From assembly GCF_018343775.1 (NCBI RefSeq), contig NZ_CP074349.1, positions 5,694,001-5,758,000 on the forward strand: a stretch of DNA of 64,000 nt, given 5' to 3'. Below the pieces are notes generated by a model, which worked only from the letters and a program-made list of their open reading frames with translations, made no database searches and had not been told where the DNA came from. The DNA is from Pseudomonas cichorii. GTDB taxonomy: Bacteria; Pseudomonadota; Gammaproteobacteria; Pseudomonadales; Pseudomonadaceae. Shown piece after piece: positions 1 to 8,600 of this stretch. Numbering within the stretch: position 1 is the first letter of the stretch; each line of letters begins with the position of its first letter. The translations under genes were made by a program, and so were the position numbers.

Positions 1-346
1 GACGCCAGTCACCGCTCAGGCCAAGGCCCACGTTGTCGATGATCTTCTTCCAGGGCAGCAGACGCGCTTCCTGGAACATCAGGCGAGTGTCTTCCCGAGC
101 GTCGGCCAGGGAGGCGGAACCAGCCAGCAACTGACCCTCGGTAGGCTTGTCCAGACCGGCCAGCAGGCGCAACAGAGTGCTCTTGCCGCAACCACTGCGA
201 CCTACCACGGCCACGAACTGACCGGCCGGAATGTGCAGATCGATGTCCTTGAGTACGACACGGGAACCGAAGGCTTTCTTCAGGTCCTGAATCGCCAGCG
301 GAATACCACGCAGCAAATGCGGAGGTTGTTGTTTCAGACTCGTCAT
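1..346 (-). CDS. ssuB: Sulfonate ABC transporter ATP-binding protein (N-terminal part, cut by window edge)
   Basis: ATPase that energises uptake of aliphatic sulfonates across the inner membrane. About 115 N-terminal residues are present; the gene runs off the left edge. The Walker A motif GRSGCGKST and the Q-loop segment [10 protein letters not shown] are visible; the ABC signature and Walker B lie outside the window. The ATG overlaps the ssuC stop codon as ATGA, which indicates translational coupling. The family (nitrate/sulfonate/taurine ATPases) is clear; the exact sulfonate is an inference from the ssuA and ssuC neighbours. Confidence 0.85.
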   Translation of the reverse strand, partial: MTSLKQQPPHLLRGIPLAIQDLKKAFGSRVVLKDIDLHIPAGQFVAVVGRSGCGKSTLLRLLAGLDKPTEGQLLAGSASLADAREDTRLMFQEARLLPWKKIIDNVGLGLSGDWR

Positions 347-1140
347 GCTGCACCGCCTTTGCTGACCTGATAGGCCGGATGCCAGCGCAGGCATACACGC
401 TCCAGAGCTCGCGCCGCCAGATCGGCCAGCTTGCCAAGCACGGCATACAGCACGATGGCCAGAACCACGACGTCGGTTTGCAGGAATTCACGGGCGTTCA
501 TGGCCAGATAGCCGATGCCGGAGCTGGCCGAGATGGTTTCGGCCACGATCAGGGTCAACCACATGAAGCCAAGGGCAAAGCGCACACCCACAAGGATCGA
601 AGGCATGGCGCCCGGCAGAATCACATGACGGAACAGGCTGAAGCCTGACAGACCGTAGCTGCGGGACATTTCCACCAGCGCAGGGTCGATGTTACGAATA
701 CCGTGATAGGTGTTCAGGTAGATCGGGAACAAGGTGCCCAGCGCGACCAGGAATACCTTCGCGGTCTCATCGATGCCGAACCACAGGATGACCAATGGAA
801 TCAGCGCCAGGTGCGGCACGTTACGAATCATCTGCACCGAACTGTCCAGCAAGCGCTCACCCCATTTGGTGAGGCCGGTGATGAAACCCAGAATCAGCCC
901 GATACCGCCGCCAATGGCGAAACCGATACCGGCACGCCAGCCGCTGATTGCCAGGTGGGTCCAGATTTCACCGCTGGCAATCAGATTGACGCCAGCCTCT
1001 ATCACCGCGCTTGGCGCAGGCAGAATGCGGGTGGACAGCCAGCCGGCGCTGACTGACAGTTGCCAGGCCGCCAGCAGCAAGACTGGAAGTGCCCAGGGCG
1101 CCAGTCTGTGAAGGGTTCGTTGCGAAGCACTAAGGCTCAT
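343..1140 (-). CDS. ssuC: Aliphatic sulfonate ABC transporter permease
   Basis: Inner-membrane permease of the sulfonate importer, 265 residues, the usual size of SsuC. It has about six hydrophobic segments and the binding-protein-dependent permease loop with the E-A-A-like pattern around [19 protein letters not shown], which docks the ATPase. It lies 28 bp after ssuA and overlaps ssuB by 4 bp, so the three form one operon. The monooxygenase gene ssuD, which often sits between ssuA and ssuC in Pseudomonas, is not here. The transporter may therefore be a second sulfonate system or may rely on an oxygenase encoded elsewhere. Confidence 0.88.
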   Translation of the reverse strand: MSLSASQRTLHRLAPWALPVLLLAAWQLSVSAGWLSTRILPAPSAVIEAGVNLIASGEIWTHLAISGWRAGIGFAIGGGIGLILGFITGLTKWGERLLDSSVQMIRNVPHLALIPLVILWFGIDETAKVFLVALGTLFPIYLNTYHGIRNIDPALVEMSRSYGLSGFSLFRHVILPGAMPSILVGVRFALGFMWLTLIVAETISASSGIGYLAMNAREFLQTDVVVLAIVLYAVLGKLADLAARALERVCLRWHPAYQVSKGGAA

Positions 1141-1168
1141 GGAGTTGTCTCCTCGAAAGGCCTGCCAA

Positions 1169-2134
1169 TCACTGTGCTTTCGCTACAGCAGCGGGAGGTG
1201 TCCAGATCACGTCGGCAATGCGCAGTGGCTTGGGAATCAGTTTGAGCTGATAGAAGGTGTCAGCGATTTTCTGCTGCGCATCGACCACCTGAGGCGTGAT
1301 GAACAGCGCCCCGTAGCCCTGGCGTTTCACCGAAGTCAGAGTGATGTCAGCCGGCAGGCCCAACAACGGCGCAACCTGTTTGGTCACTTCCTCAGGGTGA
1401 GCCTGAGACCACTCGCCCACAGCTCGAACTTCTTCGACAAGGGCCTGGATCACTTTCGGGTTCTTTTGCGCGTAAGGCTTGGTGGCCAGATAGAACTGAT
1501 GGTTATCAGCGATACCGGTACCGTTCCTCAGCGTACGTGCCTGCAATTGCTGTTCGGCTGCGGCCTGGTAAGGGTCCCAGATGACCCAGGCATCGACACT
1601 GCCACGCTCGAAAGCGGCACGCGCATCGGCAGGCGGCAGGAATACGGTCTGGATATCGGTGTATTTCAGGCCAGCGTCTTCCAGCGCACGCACCAGCAGG
1701 TAGTGAACGTTGGAACCCTTGTTAAGGGCGACTTTCTTGCCTTTGAGGTCTTTGACCGAAGTGATCGGTGAATCCTTGGGCACCAGAATCGCCTCGCTGG
1801 TAGGCGCTGGCGGCTCATAGGCAACGTAAAGCAGGTCCGCGCCGGCAGCCTGCGCGAAAACCGGAGGCGTCTCGCCGGTGACGCCGAAATCGATGGAGCC
1901 TACGTTCAGACCTTCCAGTAACTGCGGGCCGCCCGGAAATTCGGTCCACTGCACTTTCACGCCTTGCTCGGCCAGACGCTTCTCAAGGGAGCCTTTGGCC
2001 TTGAGCACCACCAGGGTGCCGTATTTCTGATAACCGATACGAAGGTCTTCAGCCTGGGCCTGGGTAATGGCCCCCAAAGCGACTGCTGCGGCAAACAGAG
2101 CGGCCAGGCCTCGACGCAAGATGAGAGTGCGCAT
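1169..2134 (-). CDS. ssuA: Periplasmic aliphatic sulfonate-binding protein
   Basis: Periplasmic receptor that delivers sulfonates to SsuBC. The start at 2134 is preferred over the upstream in-frame start at 2197 because AAAGGAG lies just before it and a signal peptide ending near AQA follows directly. The family pattern LRIGYQKYGTL at the mature N-terminus and the FERGSVDAWVIWDPY segment around residue 180 are typical of SsuA. At 321 residues the length is normal. The AT-rich 150 bp upstream probably carry a sulfur-starvation (CysB-type) promoter, which is inferred, not shown. The protein is a paralogue of the orphan binding protein at 10.3 kb. Confidence 0.88.
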   Translation of the reverse strand: MRTLILRRGLAALFAAAVALGAITQAQAEDLRIGYQKYGTLVVLKAKGSLEKRLAEQGVKVQWTEFPGGPQLLEGLNVGSIDFGVTGETPPVFAQAAGADLLYVAYEPPAPTSEAILVPKDSPITSVKDLKGKKVALNKGSNVHYLLVRALEDAGLKYTDIQTVFLPPADARAAFERGSVDAWVIWDPYQAAAEQQLQARTLRNGTGIADNHQFYLATKPYAQKNPKVIQALVEEVRAVGEWSQAHPEEVTKQVAPLLGLPADITLTSVKRQGYGALFITPQVVDAQQKIADTFYQLKLIPKPLRIADVIWTPPAAVAKAQ

Positions 2135-2284
2135 GGGGCGCTCCTTTGCTGGGTATTGAATGTTCATGAGGCGAAAACCGCCGTAATGGAGTGACATTAA
2201 CAGTAGTTTTTTATATCCATAAATCTCATTTATTCATTTGGTTATTCCCAAAACGAATATGAGGTACTTCACTCGCCAATTTCT

Positions 2285-3022
2285 TTACCACTCCCAATCT
2301 TTTTCCATGAACTCGGCAGTGGGCGGCAGGACGGAATGCAGGAATTGCAGGTATTGCTCGAACAGGTCCTTGTTGGGGAGATGGGCGACAAATCCTGTAG
2401 TGATGTCGGTGCAATGAATAACGATGATGGAGCGCTTTCGATCAATCGTGACGAAGTTGTGGGTATCCCATGGACGAGTTTCCCGATGATGGATTTTATT
2501 CTCCCAATTCAGCAAAGAGCGTGCGGCCCCGATTGAAATGGCGGCGGGGCCGATGAGAAAGAGCAGAGAACCCGTGACAAGGGCTACGCCGAGAAATAGC
2601 AGGATGGTGAAAATGGCGATGCCTTTGAAGAGCGGGCCTGCGAAGCTTGGGTAGTAGTCGTAATATTCAAGCAATGCTTTTTGTGAGGTGACACTGTAGT
2701 TGAATATGGTTTTTTGTCTGAAGATGAGTATATAAAAAAACACATTACAGTATAGAAATATAGCGCCGGCCATTAGTTCGGGCACATGAATCTGACTTTT
2801 CCACCACGTCAAAAAAGTAAGTAAAAGTCCCCATGCCGTACCAGCGCAAAAAATAAGCACCTGGCCTTCCATTATGTCTTTTGGAGTGCCGTTTATAGTC
2901 TTTATGGACCAGTCAAATATTTTTTCGCAGTCTTTCAACTCATCAAAATGATAAGCAGCATTTTGTTTTTCGGTATCATTCAGAGACTCGTCACTGAGCG
3001 AAGCTTTTTTCTTGTTGCACAT
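2285..3022 (-). CDS. Paralogous membrane protein, probable orphan T6SS immunity protein
   Basis: A 245-residue protein of unknown family with a hydrophilic N-terminus, two hydrophobic segments at about residues 55-100 and a longer hydrophobic block at about 128-170. The second half is nearly identical to the protein encoded at 3283-3981, in both protein and DNA: both share NWENKIHH, FEQYLQFLHSVL and the ending FMEKDWEW. The first half is diverged. It starts 9 bp after the stop of the effector-tip fragment, exactly as its paralogue starts just after the complete effector gene. I infer an immunity protein for a pore-forming effector, kept after its own effector was lost. Immunity function is not shown by sequence alone. 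Confidence 0.6.
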   Translation of the reverse strand: MCNKKKASLSDESLNDTEKQNAAYHFDELKDCEKIFDWSIKTINGTPKDIMEGQVLIFCAGTAWGLLLTFLTWWKSQIHVPELMAGAIFLYCNVFFYILIFRQKTIFNYSVTSQKALLEYYDYYPSFAGPLFKGIAIFTILLFLGVALVTGSLLFLIGPAAISIGAARSLLNWENKIHHRETRPWDTHNFVTIDRKRSIIVIHCTDITTGFVAHLPNKDLFEQYLQFLHSVLPPTAEFMEKDWEW

Positions 3023-3031
3023 ATCGCCTAC

Positions 3032-3247
3032 TTATTCCGGGGTTGCAAGTGCCAGGGATTGGGTGCGGTGCTCAGCACTTATCAAAAGATGGGTTGTGGT
3101 TAATCCATCGGCTGTGCCATTACTCTGCTTGTCGAGTTCTATCTGATAAATGTTGGGGGTGCCGATATTGCGGATAATCACCTTGCGGTGTGGCAAGGAA
3201 ATCTGCCCCACCATGACACCAACAATATCGTGACTGACAAAACACAC
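3032..3247 (-). pseudogene. Remnant of the 3' end of a second T6SS effector gene
   Basis: Up to 71 residues from a GTG at 3247, or 60 from an ATG at 3214. The C-terminal half aligns with the last 50 or so residues of the complete effector: both have YQIEL, and they end LALATPE and LALALPE. An in-frame stop lies just upstream and no transmembrane or N-terminal effector domain is present. The segment is therefore an effector tip without a body. Its stop codon and the following ATG of the downstream membrane gene have the same layout (CCGGAATAAG, then ATG) as at the intact effector, so the unit 'effector tip plus immunity gene' has been duplicated or left behind after replacement. Confidence 0.65.
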
Positions 3248-3282
3248 TATTCAAAAGCTTGTTGCATCAGGCACCGCGTTTT

Positions 3283-3981
3283 TCACCACTCCCAGTCTTT
3301 CTCCATGAACTTGGCCGTGGGTGACAGGACCGAGTGCAGGAATTGCAGGTATTGCTCGAACAGGTCTTTGTTGGGGAAGCGGGCTTCAAACCCCACCGTG
3401 ATGTCCGTTCGATGGGTGATTATCATGGAGCGTTTGCGATCCACCGTGACAAAGTTATGCTCGTTCCAGGGCAGACTTTCTTCATGGTGGATTTTATTCT
3501 CCCAATTCAGCAAAGAGCGTGCGGCCCCCAGTGAAATGGCGGCTGGACCAATCAGAAATAGCAGGGAGCCTGTGACGAGGGCCACGCCGAGAAATAGCAG
3601 AATGGTGAAGATGGCGATGCCTTTGAAGAGAGGGCCTGCGAAGCTTGGGTAGTGACGAAAGTGCTCGACAGACCCAACCCGGTATGTAATGCGGTAATTA
3701 AATATGGTCTTCTGTCTTATTACAAGCACAATCAAGTAGACAAAATACGCTACTGTTGCGCAAGCAAACCCTATAAACAACCCTACACTCTCAGTCAGAG
3801 CATCCCACATCAACCATATAAAATAAAGAAAAAGCGAAAGAACCCCAGCTATAACAGAAACCTGAAACCTCATAAACTCCTTCGGAGGGCAATCAATTGT
3901 TTTTATACTCCACGCCATTACAGCCGTATCGCTGCTGAAAAGTGTGTTCTGCGCTGTGCGGCAGGCGGCTATGTTATTCAT
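3283..3981 (-). CDS. Membrane protein, probable cognate T6SS immunity protein
   Basis: A 232-residue membrane protein. The start at 3981, 6 bp after the effector stop codon, is chosen instead of a longer frame from 4065 that would overlap the effector by about 77 bp. Hydrophobic segments lie at about residues 41-62 and 67-90, followed by a long hydrophobic block at about 115-155. The conserved C-terminus ends FMEKDWEW. Its position directly after a pore-forming-type effector gene on the same strand matches known effector-immunity pairs of the VasX/TsiV2 kind, where the immunity protein sits in the inner membrane. The function is inferred from context. G+C is lower than in the flanking core genes. 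Confidence 0.6.
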   Translation of the reverse strand: MNNIAACRTAQNTLFSSDTAVMAWSIKTIDCPPKEFMRFQVSVIAGVLSLFLYFIWLMWDALTESVGLFIGFACATVAYFVYLIVLVIRQKTIFNYRITYRVGSVEHFRHYPSFAGPLFKGIAIFTILLFLGVALVTGSLLFLIGPAAISLGAARSLLNWENKIHHEESLPWNEHNFVTVDRKRSMIITHRTDITVGFEARFPNKDLFEQYLQFLHSVLSPTAKFMEKDWEW

Positions 3982-3988
3982 AATATTC

Positions 3989-6900
3989 TTATTCCGGAAG
4001 AGCAAGGGCCAGTGCATTGGCACGGCTTTTTTTACTGACTTCGAGCTGTGTGAGGGTTGAGCCATCTACAACCATACTGCCCTCTTGGCTTAGTTCTATC
4101 TGGTAAAGATAGCTTTGAGCTTTTTGCTCTGAAGCACTCACCTCATTCGGATACCAGATTTTCAGCTCGATGTAGGTGGCTTCTTCCCTGAGCGGAACCC
4201 AGGTCTGCCAGATGACGTCCTCGCCTGCAGGAAAAATCGGGAAATACAGATCCGGTGATTTATAAGGAGGTCGTTCACTTCCTAGCCTGCCAAACTCCTT
4301 GAGAGGAGCAAATTTTCCGCGTTTTTCAAATGCGTCTGCGATGGGAGTATCTGCTTCCACTGTGGGCAGAACGCCGAAGGGCCGTGTACTGCTGATCACG
4401 TTCAGCTGAACACATTGCCCGCGTAATACCTCAGGCAGACGTATTTGTATCCAGGCACCATTCTGTATAGGTATATCTACATACCCGACTTTACCTATGT
4501 ACTTCTGTCGGTACTCAACCGTGCTTTTAATTAAAATTTGCGGGCTCAGCTGGATTTCCAATAGAGCGCGCTTTTCTTCGAGCTTTCCTTCCTGGGTATC
4601 CGTATGCCGATGTTCAGGCGAGCGCGACCAGCAGCTTTTTCGCAACCACCAACCGACACTGTCCTGTTTGAAATAGTTCAAGACCATGCTGGCGATTAAA
4701 TAAACGAATCCAGCTATTAAAATACCAATAGTTACCCATGTACTCATTACAAAAAATACGGCAGCTCTAGATAAGGTTAGCCCTGCTATCAACTGAGTTA
4801 CACCCCCAGCACCCATTGCAAGAACAGCAAAACCCTTTACAACTAGAGCCGTTTTTTCCTCTGAGGTTCTAGCATTTTTGTGATCGTCCCAAATATCCCA
4901 AATCTCCAACATCGCCGCCGCCACCGCAAACGCCCCCAAAGCCACCACCGTGCTCCTGAACCCGCGAATCGCATCCCCCCAAGCGTTGTTTCCCTGCGCT
5001 TTCCAGTAGGCGGAAGAGCGATCCAGAATGCCGATGCTTTTGCCGTCGATCAGCACCGGCGTCGCATTCTTGATCACCGCCCACGGCGCTTCGACAAAAA
5101 CAGCCATCAACAAATTGAAGCTGTAACCCAGGCTGTAACCGACCTTGACGATATCCTTGCCGCTGAAGTCGCCATCGCGGGTCAGGTCTTCATAGAGGAA
5201 TGCGGTGTTGATGAAGTTGAGCAGGATGACGCCCCAGGTGATCCCGGCTCCGAAACCACCTAAACGCTCGCTCCAGGCTTTGGCGCGGGTGTGCCAGTCC
5301 TTGGCGACGTCCAGGCCGGACTTGAAGAAGGCACGGATTTCGTCCTGCAGCAGTTGGGCGTACTGGTTGTTCTGAAAGTCCAGCAGGCTCGGGATTTTCA
5401 GTTCGTGCAGGCGCAACGCTTCCAGTTGTGATTGCAGCAGGCGCGCCAGGTTTCGGCGTTCGCGGGGATGGTGCGGGTAGAGCCAGTTAAAGCGGGTGTC
5501 GTCGATCTGTTTGGTGAGCAGCCACCATTCCCGTTTCCACTGCTTGAGTCGGGAGGCGATTTGTTCGTTGATGCGGATCATTTCCGGCGTATTGGCCAGA
5601 ATCTGGCCGATCATGAAGTTGCGGATCAAGGCTCCGAGGTTCTGGCCCTTGCCCAGCGCCAGACGGCTGTCGACCGGCACCCAGGCCAGCAGCATGTTTT
5701 CGGCAATCGTTTTACCTGCCCCGCTCGCCAGTTCGCGCAGGGCCTTGAAGGTGTCCTGCACCGGCTGTTTCAGCTTTTTCATCCAGGCCGCGTCGGCGAA
5801 ACCCTGATGGTTGAGCGCGGCGTTGAGTTCGCCAGCGCGGGTGGCCAGGTTGGTGAAGTCACCAATGCCGTTGAGCAGGGCGTTGGCTTCCTGATCCAGA
5901 GCTTCCTTGAGGCCTGGAGAAAAGCCGTAACGCATCGTCCCGAACAGCGTACTGCCCCGGGCTTCCTGCTTGGCCAACCAGACGCTGGCCTGTTGATCCT
6001 GGCCATAGACCATCAGCAAGTCGGTCATGACGGTTTGCAGGTACAGCAGGGTTTTCGGGTTGGCTGTGTCGATGAACAGCCTGAGCGGGTCGCTGCCAAG
6101 GTGCTCGGCCCATGTCTGGAAATCCGCCTGGGTGTCGCGGACCTGTTGCAGCAGGGCTTCGCTGATGGGCAGGTTGTCTTGCAGATAGGTACGTGCGCCC
6201 TTGAGGTCGACTTCACGGCGCCATTTCTCGCGATCCTTCCAGGCCTGCCGGTCGTCTTCGGACGGGTATCGGCCATAACGGGTATGCAGCATCTGGCGCA
6301 TTTCTGCGCTCTTGAACATGTCCATCGTGCCCAGCGAGCCACCCGGAGGATTGCCGTGCATGGTCAGCATCTCCTCCAGGTCCATCTGGTCGAAATACTC
6401 CTCCATCTCATGCAGGTAGCGCTGGGTGCTGGCGCTGTCCTCGCGTACCCACGAGGGCAGGTGTTTGAGCTCGCCATTGGCCCCGCAAAGCGCGGTTACG
6501 GTCTGAGCCATTTGCAGCTTATGTTCGTGTTCCTGTTGCCAGTTCTGATACGCGGCCTGATCACCCGCCAGTTGCATGCCCAGGTCGTTGAACACGCCCA
6601 GCGGATCGTCGAGGGCGACCAGCAGCGAGCTGCATCTGTCCGGGACATTGCCCAGCCAGTACACATCGGCCCCAAGCGGGGTAAAGAGCGATTTCGCCGC
6701 CTGATCAGGCTGTGGCTCGGGCTCGGCAGTCGGAATGGACGAGTCAGCGAAGCGTTTGTCCTCGACCACGTAATTCTTGTCGATATCGGCGACGGCCGTG
6801 GCGAGCGTCATCAGTGGCAACGTACCCGGCTCGTTCAGGGTGGCGCAGAAGTTGGCCAGGTCCAGAGGCTTCATCCACAGGGCGCGGCTGTCGGCGTGTG

Positions 6901-7375
6901 AGCGCATGTGTTCGCAGATTCGCCAGGTCCATTGCACCGGGGAAAAAGCCAGATGCAGGCGGTTCCTGCGGGGGTAAAGCAGGTAAGGGTTGCCCTCTCC
7001 ATCGCCGCTGCGAACGTCACGCCCCAGATGGGCCTCCGTCCAGACGATGCGCGTCAGGCAGGCATCGGACGCCGAAACGCTGTACTCATGAAACGTCCCT
7101 GCCGTTTCGTCGAACACATAGACGTACCCGTCGTAGAGCTGGCGCAAGGTGTAGCTGCGGGTCTTGAGTCGTGGCAGTGGGCTCCACTGGCCACGGGCGG
7201 GCAAGGGCTTGAGCTGTGCGGGTTCGACATCGTAGCGCGAACGGTCCAGGGCATAGCGCACCGGGACAATGGCGATATCCGCCGTCTTGAGCGAACAGGC
7301 ACAGGTGGCAGAAGACGGAAACTTGTCGAAGCGTGCCCCACGCCGTTCTTGCAGGGTGCCGTGTTTCTTAGTCAT
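3989..7375 (-). CDS. VasX-like type VI secretion effector (BTH_I2691-type), membrane-targeting
   Basis: A 1128-residue protein. The N-terminus has the pattern of the toxin VasX N-terminal region: a short Cys-containing segment (CACSL), IVPVRYAL, then a YTLRQLYDGYVYVFDE strand and FSPVQWTW near residue 150. The middle is long, helical and charged. Hydrophobic segments follow at about residues 708-728, 743-767, 807-827, 843-865 and 870-897, then a soluble tail of about 220 residues. Proteins of this family are T6SS effectors that insert into target membranes. No vgrG, PAAR or adaptor gene is adjacent, so it is an orphan cargo effector. From about residue 830 the DNA becomes AT-rich. A GTG at 7384 is an alternative start; neither start has a strong ribosome binding site. 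Confidence 0.72.
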   Translation of the reverse strand: MTKKHGTLQERRGARFDKFPSSATCACSLKTADIAIVPVRYALDRSRYDVEPAQLKPLPARGQWSPLPRLKTRSYTLRQLYDGYVYVFDETAGTFHEYSVSASDACLTRIVWTEAHLGRDVRSGDGEGNPYLLYPRRNRLHLAFSPVQWTWRICEHMRSHADSRALWMKPLDLANFCATLNEPGTLPLMTLATAVADIDKNYVVEDKRFADSSIPTAEPEPQPDQAAKSLFTPLGADVYWLGNVPDRCSSLLVALDDPLGVFNDLGMQLAGDQAAYQNWQQEHEHKLQMAQTVTALCGANGELKHLPSWVREDSASTQRYLHEMEEYFDQMDLEEMLTMHGNPPGGSLGTMDMFKSAEMRQMLHTRYGRYPSEDDRQAWKDREKWRREVDLKGARTYLQDNLPISEALLQQVRDTQADFQTWAEHLGSDPLRLFIDTANPKTLLYLQTVMTDLLMVYGQDQQASVWLAKQEARGSTLFGTMRYGFSPGLKEALDQEANALLNGIGDFTNLATRAGELNAALNHQGFADAAWMKKLKQPVQDTFKALRELASGAGKTIAENMLLAWVPVDSRLALGKGQNLGALIRNFMIGQILANTPEMIRINEQIASRLKQWKREWWLLTKQIDDTRFNWLYPHHPRERRNLARLLQSQLEALRLHELKIPSLLDFQNNQYAQLLQDEIRAFFKSGLDVAKDWHTRAKAWSERLGGFGAGITWGVILLNFINTAFLYEDLTRDGDFSGKDIVKVGYSLGYSFNLLMAVFVEAPWAVIKNATPVLIDGKSIGILDRSSAYWKAQGNNAWGDAIRGFRSTVVALGAFAVAAAMLEIWDIWDDHKNARTSEEKTALVVKGFAVLAMGAGGVTQLIAGLTLSRAAVFFVMSTWVTIGILIAGFVYLIASMVLNYFKQDSVGWWLRKSCWSRSPEHRHTDTQEGKLEEKRALLEIQLSPQILIKSTVEYRQKYIGKVGYVDIPIQNGAWIQIRLPEVLRGQCVQLNVISSTRPFGVLPTVEADTPIADAFEKRGKFAPLKEFGRLGSERPPYKSPDLYFPIFPAGEDVIWQTWVPLREEATYIELKIWYPNEVSASEQKAQSYLYQIELSQEGSMVVDGSTLTQLEVSKKSRANALALALPE

Positions 7376-7615
7376 GGGGCGCACCGTTGCGTGCGTCTTC
7401 AGCGGATACCTGAAAGTGAAGAGTGATGAAGCGGCTGGCCTGGTAAACGAGCATGAACATCCCTTGTTCCCTGATGGTTGCCGAGCGACTTCGCTCGGAC
7501 GTGGGAACGGTCTGTATCAAGAGTCATGCCTGTTAATTTTTCTATATAACAATCAATAGCTTAAATTTAAACCTCCTAAAAACTGGTTATTTTTCATACA
7601 AAAATCCCGAAAAAG

Positions 7616-7657
7616 TGCGCAAGCCCATGCGCACCTGCGCAATATCTTGCGCAGGTG
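7616..7657. repeat. Four regularly spaced TGCGCA palindromes
   Basis: TGCGCA occurs at 7616-7621, 7628-7633, 7636-7641 and 7648-7653, which is two copies of TGCGCA-N6-TGCGCA separated by CC. The second pair is the core of a perfect 11-bp hairpin (7632-7642/7647-7657, loop TATC). A fifth copy lies at 7732-7737. This could be a multimeric operator or a structured 3' region of lsfA; function unknown. Confidence 0.55.
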
Positions 7658-7746
7658 GTCGAAAAGCCCTGTTCATAAGGCTTGGAGGGGATTTCAGGGG
7701 TGTTTTATCAAGGATGGGGGGCGCAAAAATTTGCGCACATAAAAAA

Positions 7747-7764
7747 GGGCCGATAAATCGGCCC
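7747..7764 (-). terminator. Rho-independent terminator of lsfA
   Basis: On the minus strand GGGCCGATTTATCGGCCC forms a 7-bp or longer stem and is followed directly by a run of six T residues. It lies 29 bp beyond the lsfA stop codon. Confidence 0.9.
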
Positions 7765-7792
7765 GAATAACCCCACTCGATGAAGCTGTAAA

Positions 7793-8431
7793 TCAACGGT
7801 TCGGCTGTGGCGTCAGACGCAGATAAGGCGTGACAGCCTTGTAGCCTTTAGGGAAACGCTCCTTGATCTCGGCTTCGTCCTTGATGGATGGCACGATCAC
7901 GACATCATCGCCATCCACCCAGTTGGCTGGCGTGGCGACCTTGTAGTTGTCGGTCAACTGCAGAGAGTCGATGACCCGCAGGATCTCGTTGAAATTGCGC
8001 CCGGTGCTGGCGGGATAGGTGATGGTCAGTCGCACTTTCTTGTTCGGGTCGATCACGAACAGAGAACGCACGGTCAGCGTGTCGCTGGCATTGGGGTGGA
8101 TCAGGTCGTACAGATCGGAAACCTTGCGATCGGCATCGGCCAGGATCGGAAAATTGACCAGCGTGTTTTGCGTGGTGTTGATGTCGTCGATCCATTTGAT
8201 ATGGGAATCGACCGGGTCCACCGACAAGGCAATCGCCTTGACACCGCGCTTGGCAAACTCGTCTTTCAATTTGGCAGTGAAACCCAACTCGGTGGTGCAG
8301 ACCGGCGTGAAATCGGCCGGGTGAGAGAACAACACGCCCCAGCTATTGCCCAGCCATTCATGGAAACGGATACGGCCTTCACTGGAATCCTGTTCAAAGT
8401 CAGGGGCGATATCGCCAAGTCGCAGTGTCAT
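7793..8431 (-). CDS. lsfA: 1-Cys peroxiredoxin, sulfur-starvation type
   Basis: Thiol peroxidase of the AhpC/TSA family, Prx6 (1-Cys) subgroup, 212 residues. The peroxidatic cysteine lies in PADFTPVCTTELG at about residue 47, and the extended C-terminal domain typical of Prx6 is present. Start ATG at 8431 follows AAGGAG. In Pseudomonas putida the close homologue LsfA is induced by sulfate starvation, and here the gene sits between sulfonate and taurine uptake genes, which supports the same role: protection against oxidants during use of organosulfur. It appears monocistronic, with its own terminator. Confidence 0.88.
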   Translation of the reverse strand: MTLRLGDIAPDFEQDSSEGRIRFHEWLGNSWGVLFSHPADFTPVCTTELGFTAKLKDEFAKRGVKAIALSVDPVDSHIKWIDDINTTQNTLVNFPILADADRKVSDLYDLIHPNASDTLTVRSLFVIDPNKKVRLTITYPASTGRNFNEILRVIDSLQLTDNYKVATPANWVDGDDVVIVPSIKDEAEIKERFPKGYKAVTPYLRLTPQPNR

Positions 8432-8560
8432 GGTGTTGCTCCTTGTTCGGTCGGGTGTTCATTGAGTTATGGCCCTACTGTGCACCGCCTGCTAAAAAAT
8501 TAAAAAGAATGGATATCGATTTGGTTAGACCTGAAAGGAATATTAAATTTCGGGCAAAAA

Positions 8561-8582
8561 GAACCCCGCCGAAGCGGGGTTC
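8561..8582 (-). terminator. Rho-independent terminator of the porin gene
   Basis: Minus-strand stem of nine base pairs (8561-8569/8574-8582) with a TTCG loop, followed by five T residues. It begins 19 bp after the porin stop codon. Confidence 0.9.
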
Positions 8583-8600
8583 CTTTTCAACAGACCAAGC

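Larger units (their letters stand above)
7376..7792. other. Non-coding gap between effector start and lsfA stop
   Basis: The 417 bp hold a GC-rich hairpin (stem 7481-7487/7492-7498), an AT-rich stretch at about 7530-7600 that is the likely promoter region of the effector gene, a cluster of TGCGCA palindromes (7616-7657), a further inverted repeat (7721-7736) and the lsfA terminator (7747-7764). A 69-codon open frame across the terminator has no ribosome binding site and was not called. Confidence 0.6.

Noticed and set aside
5432..6901. Long plus-strand frame of 489 codons opposite the T6SS effector
   Set aside because: Antisense shadow in G+C-rich DNA; the minus-strand frame has clear family motifs and the opposite frame has none.
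7571..7577. Perfect Shine-Dalgarno AGGAGGT on the minus strand
   Set aside because: No ATG, GTG or TTG lies at the required distance downstream, so it does not define a gene; it may be a relic or chance.
7587..7796. Minus-strand open frame of 69 codons after lsfA
   Set aside because: It runs through the lsfA terminator and the TGCGCA palindromes, has no ribosome binding site and no protein-like pattern.
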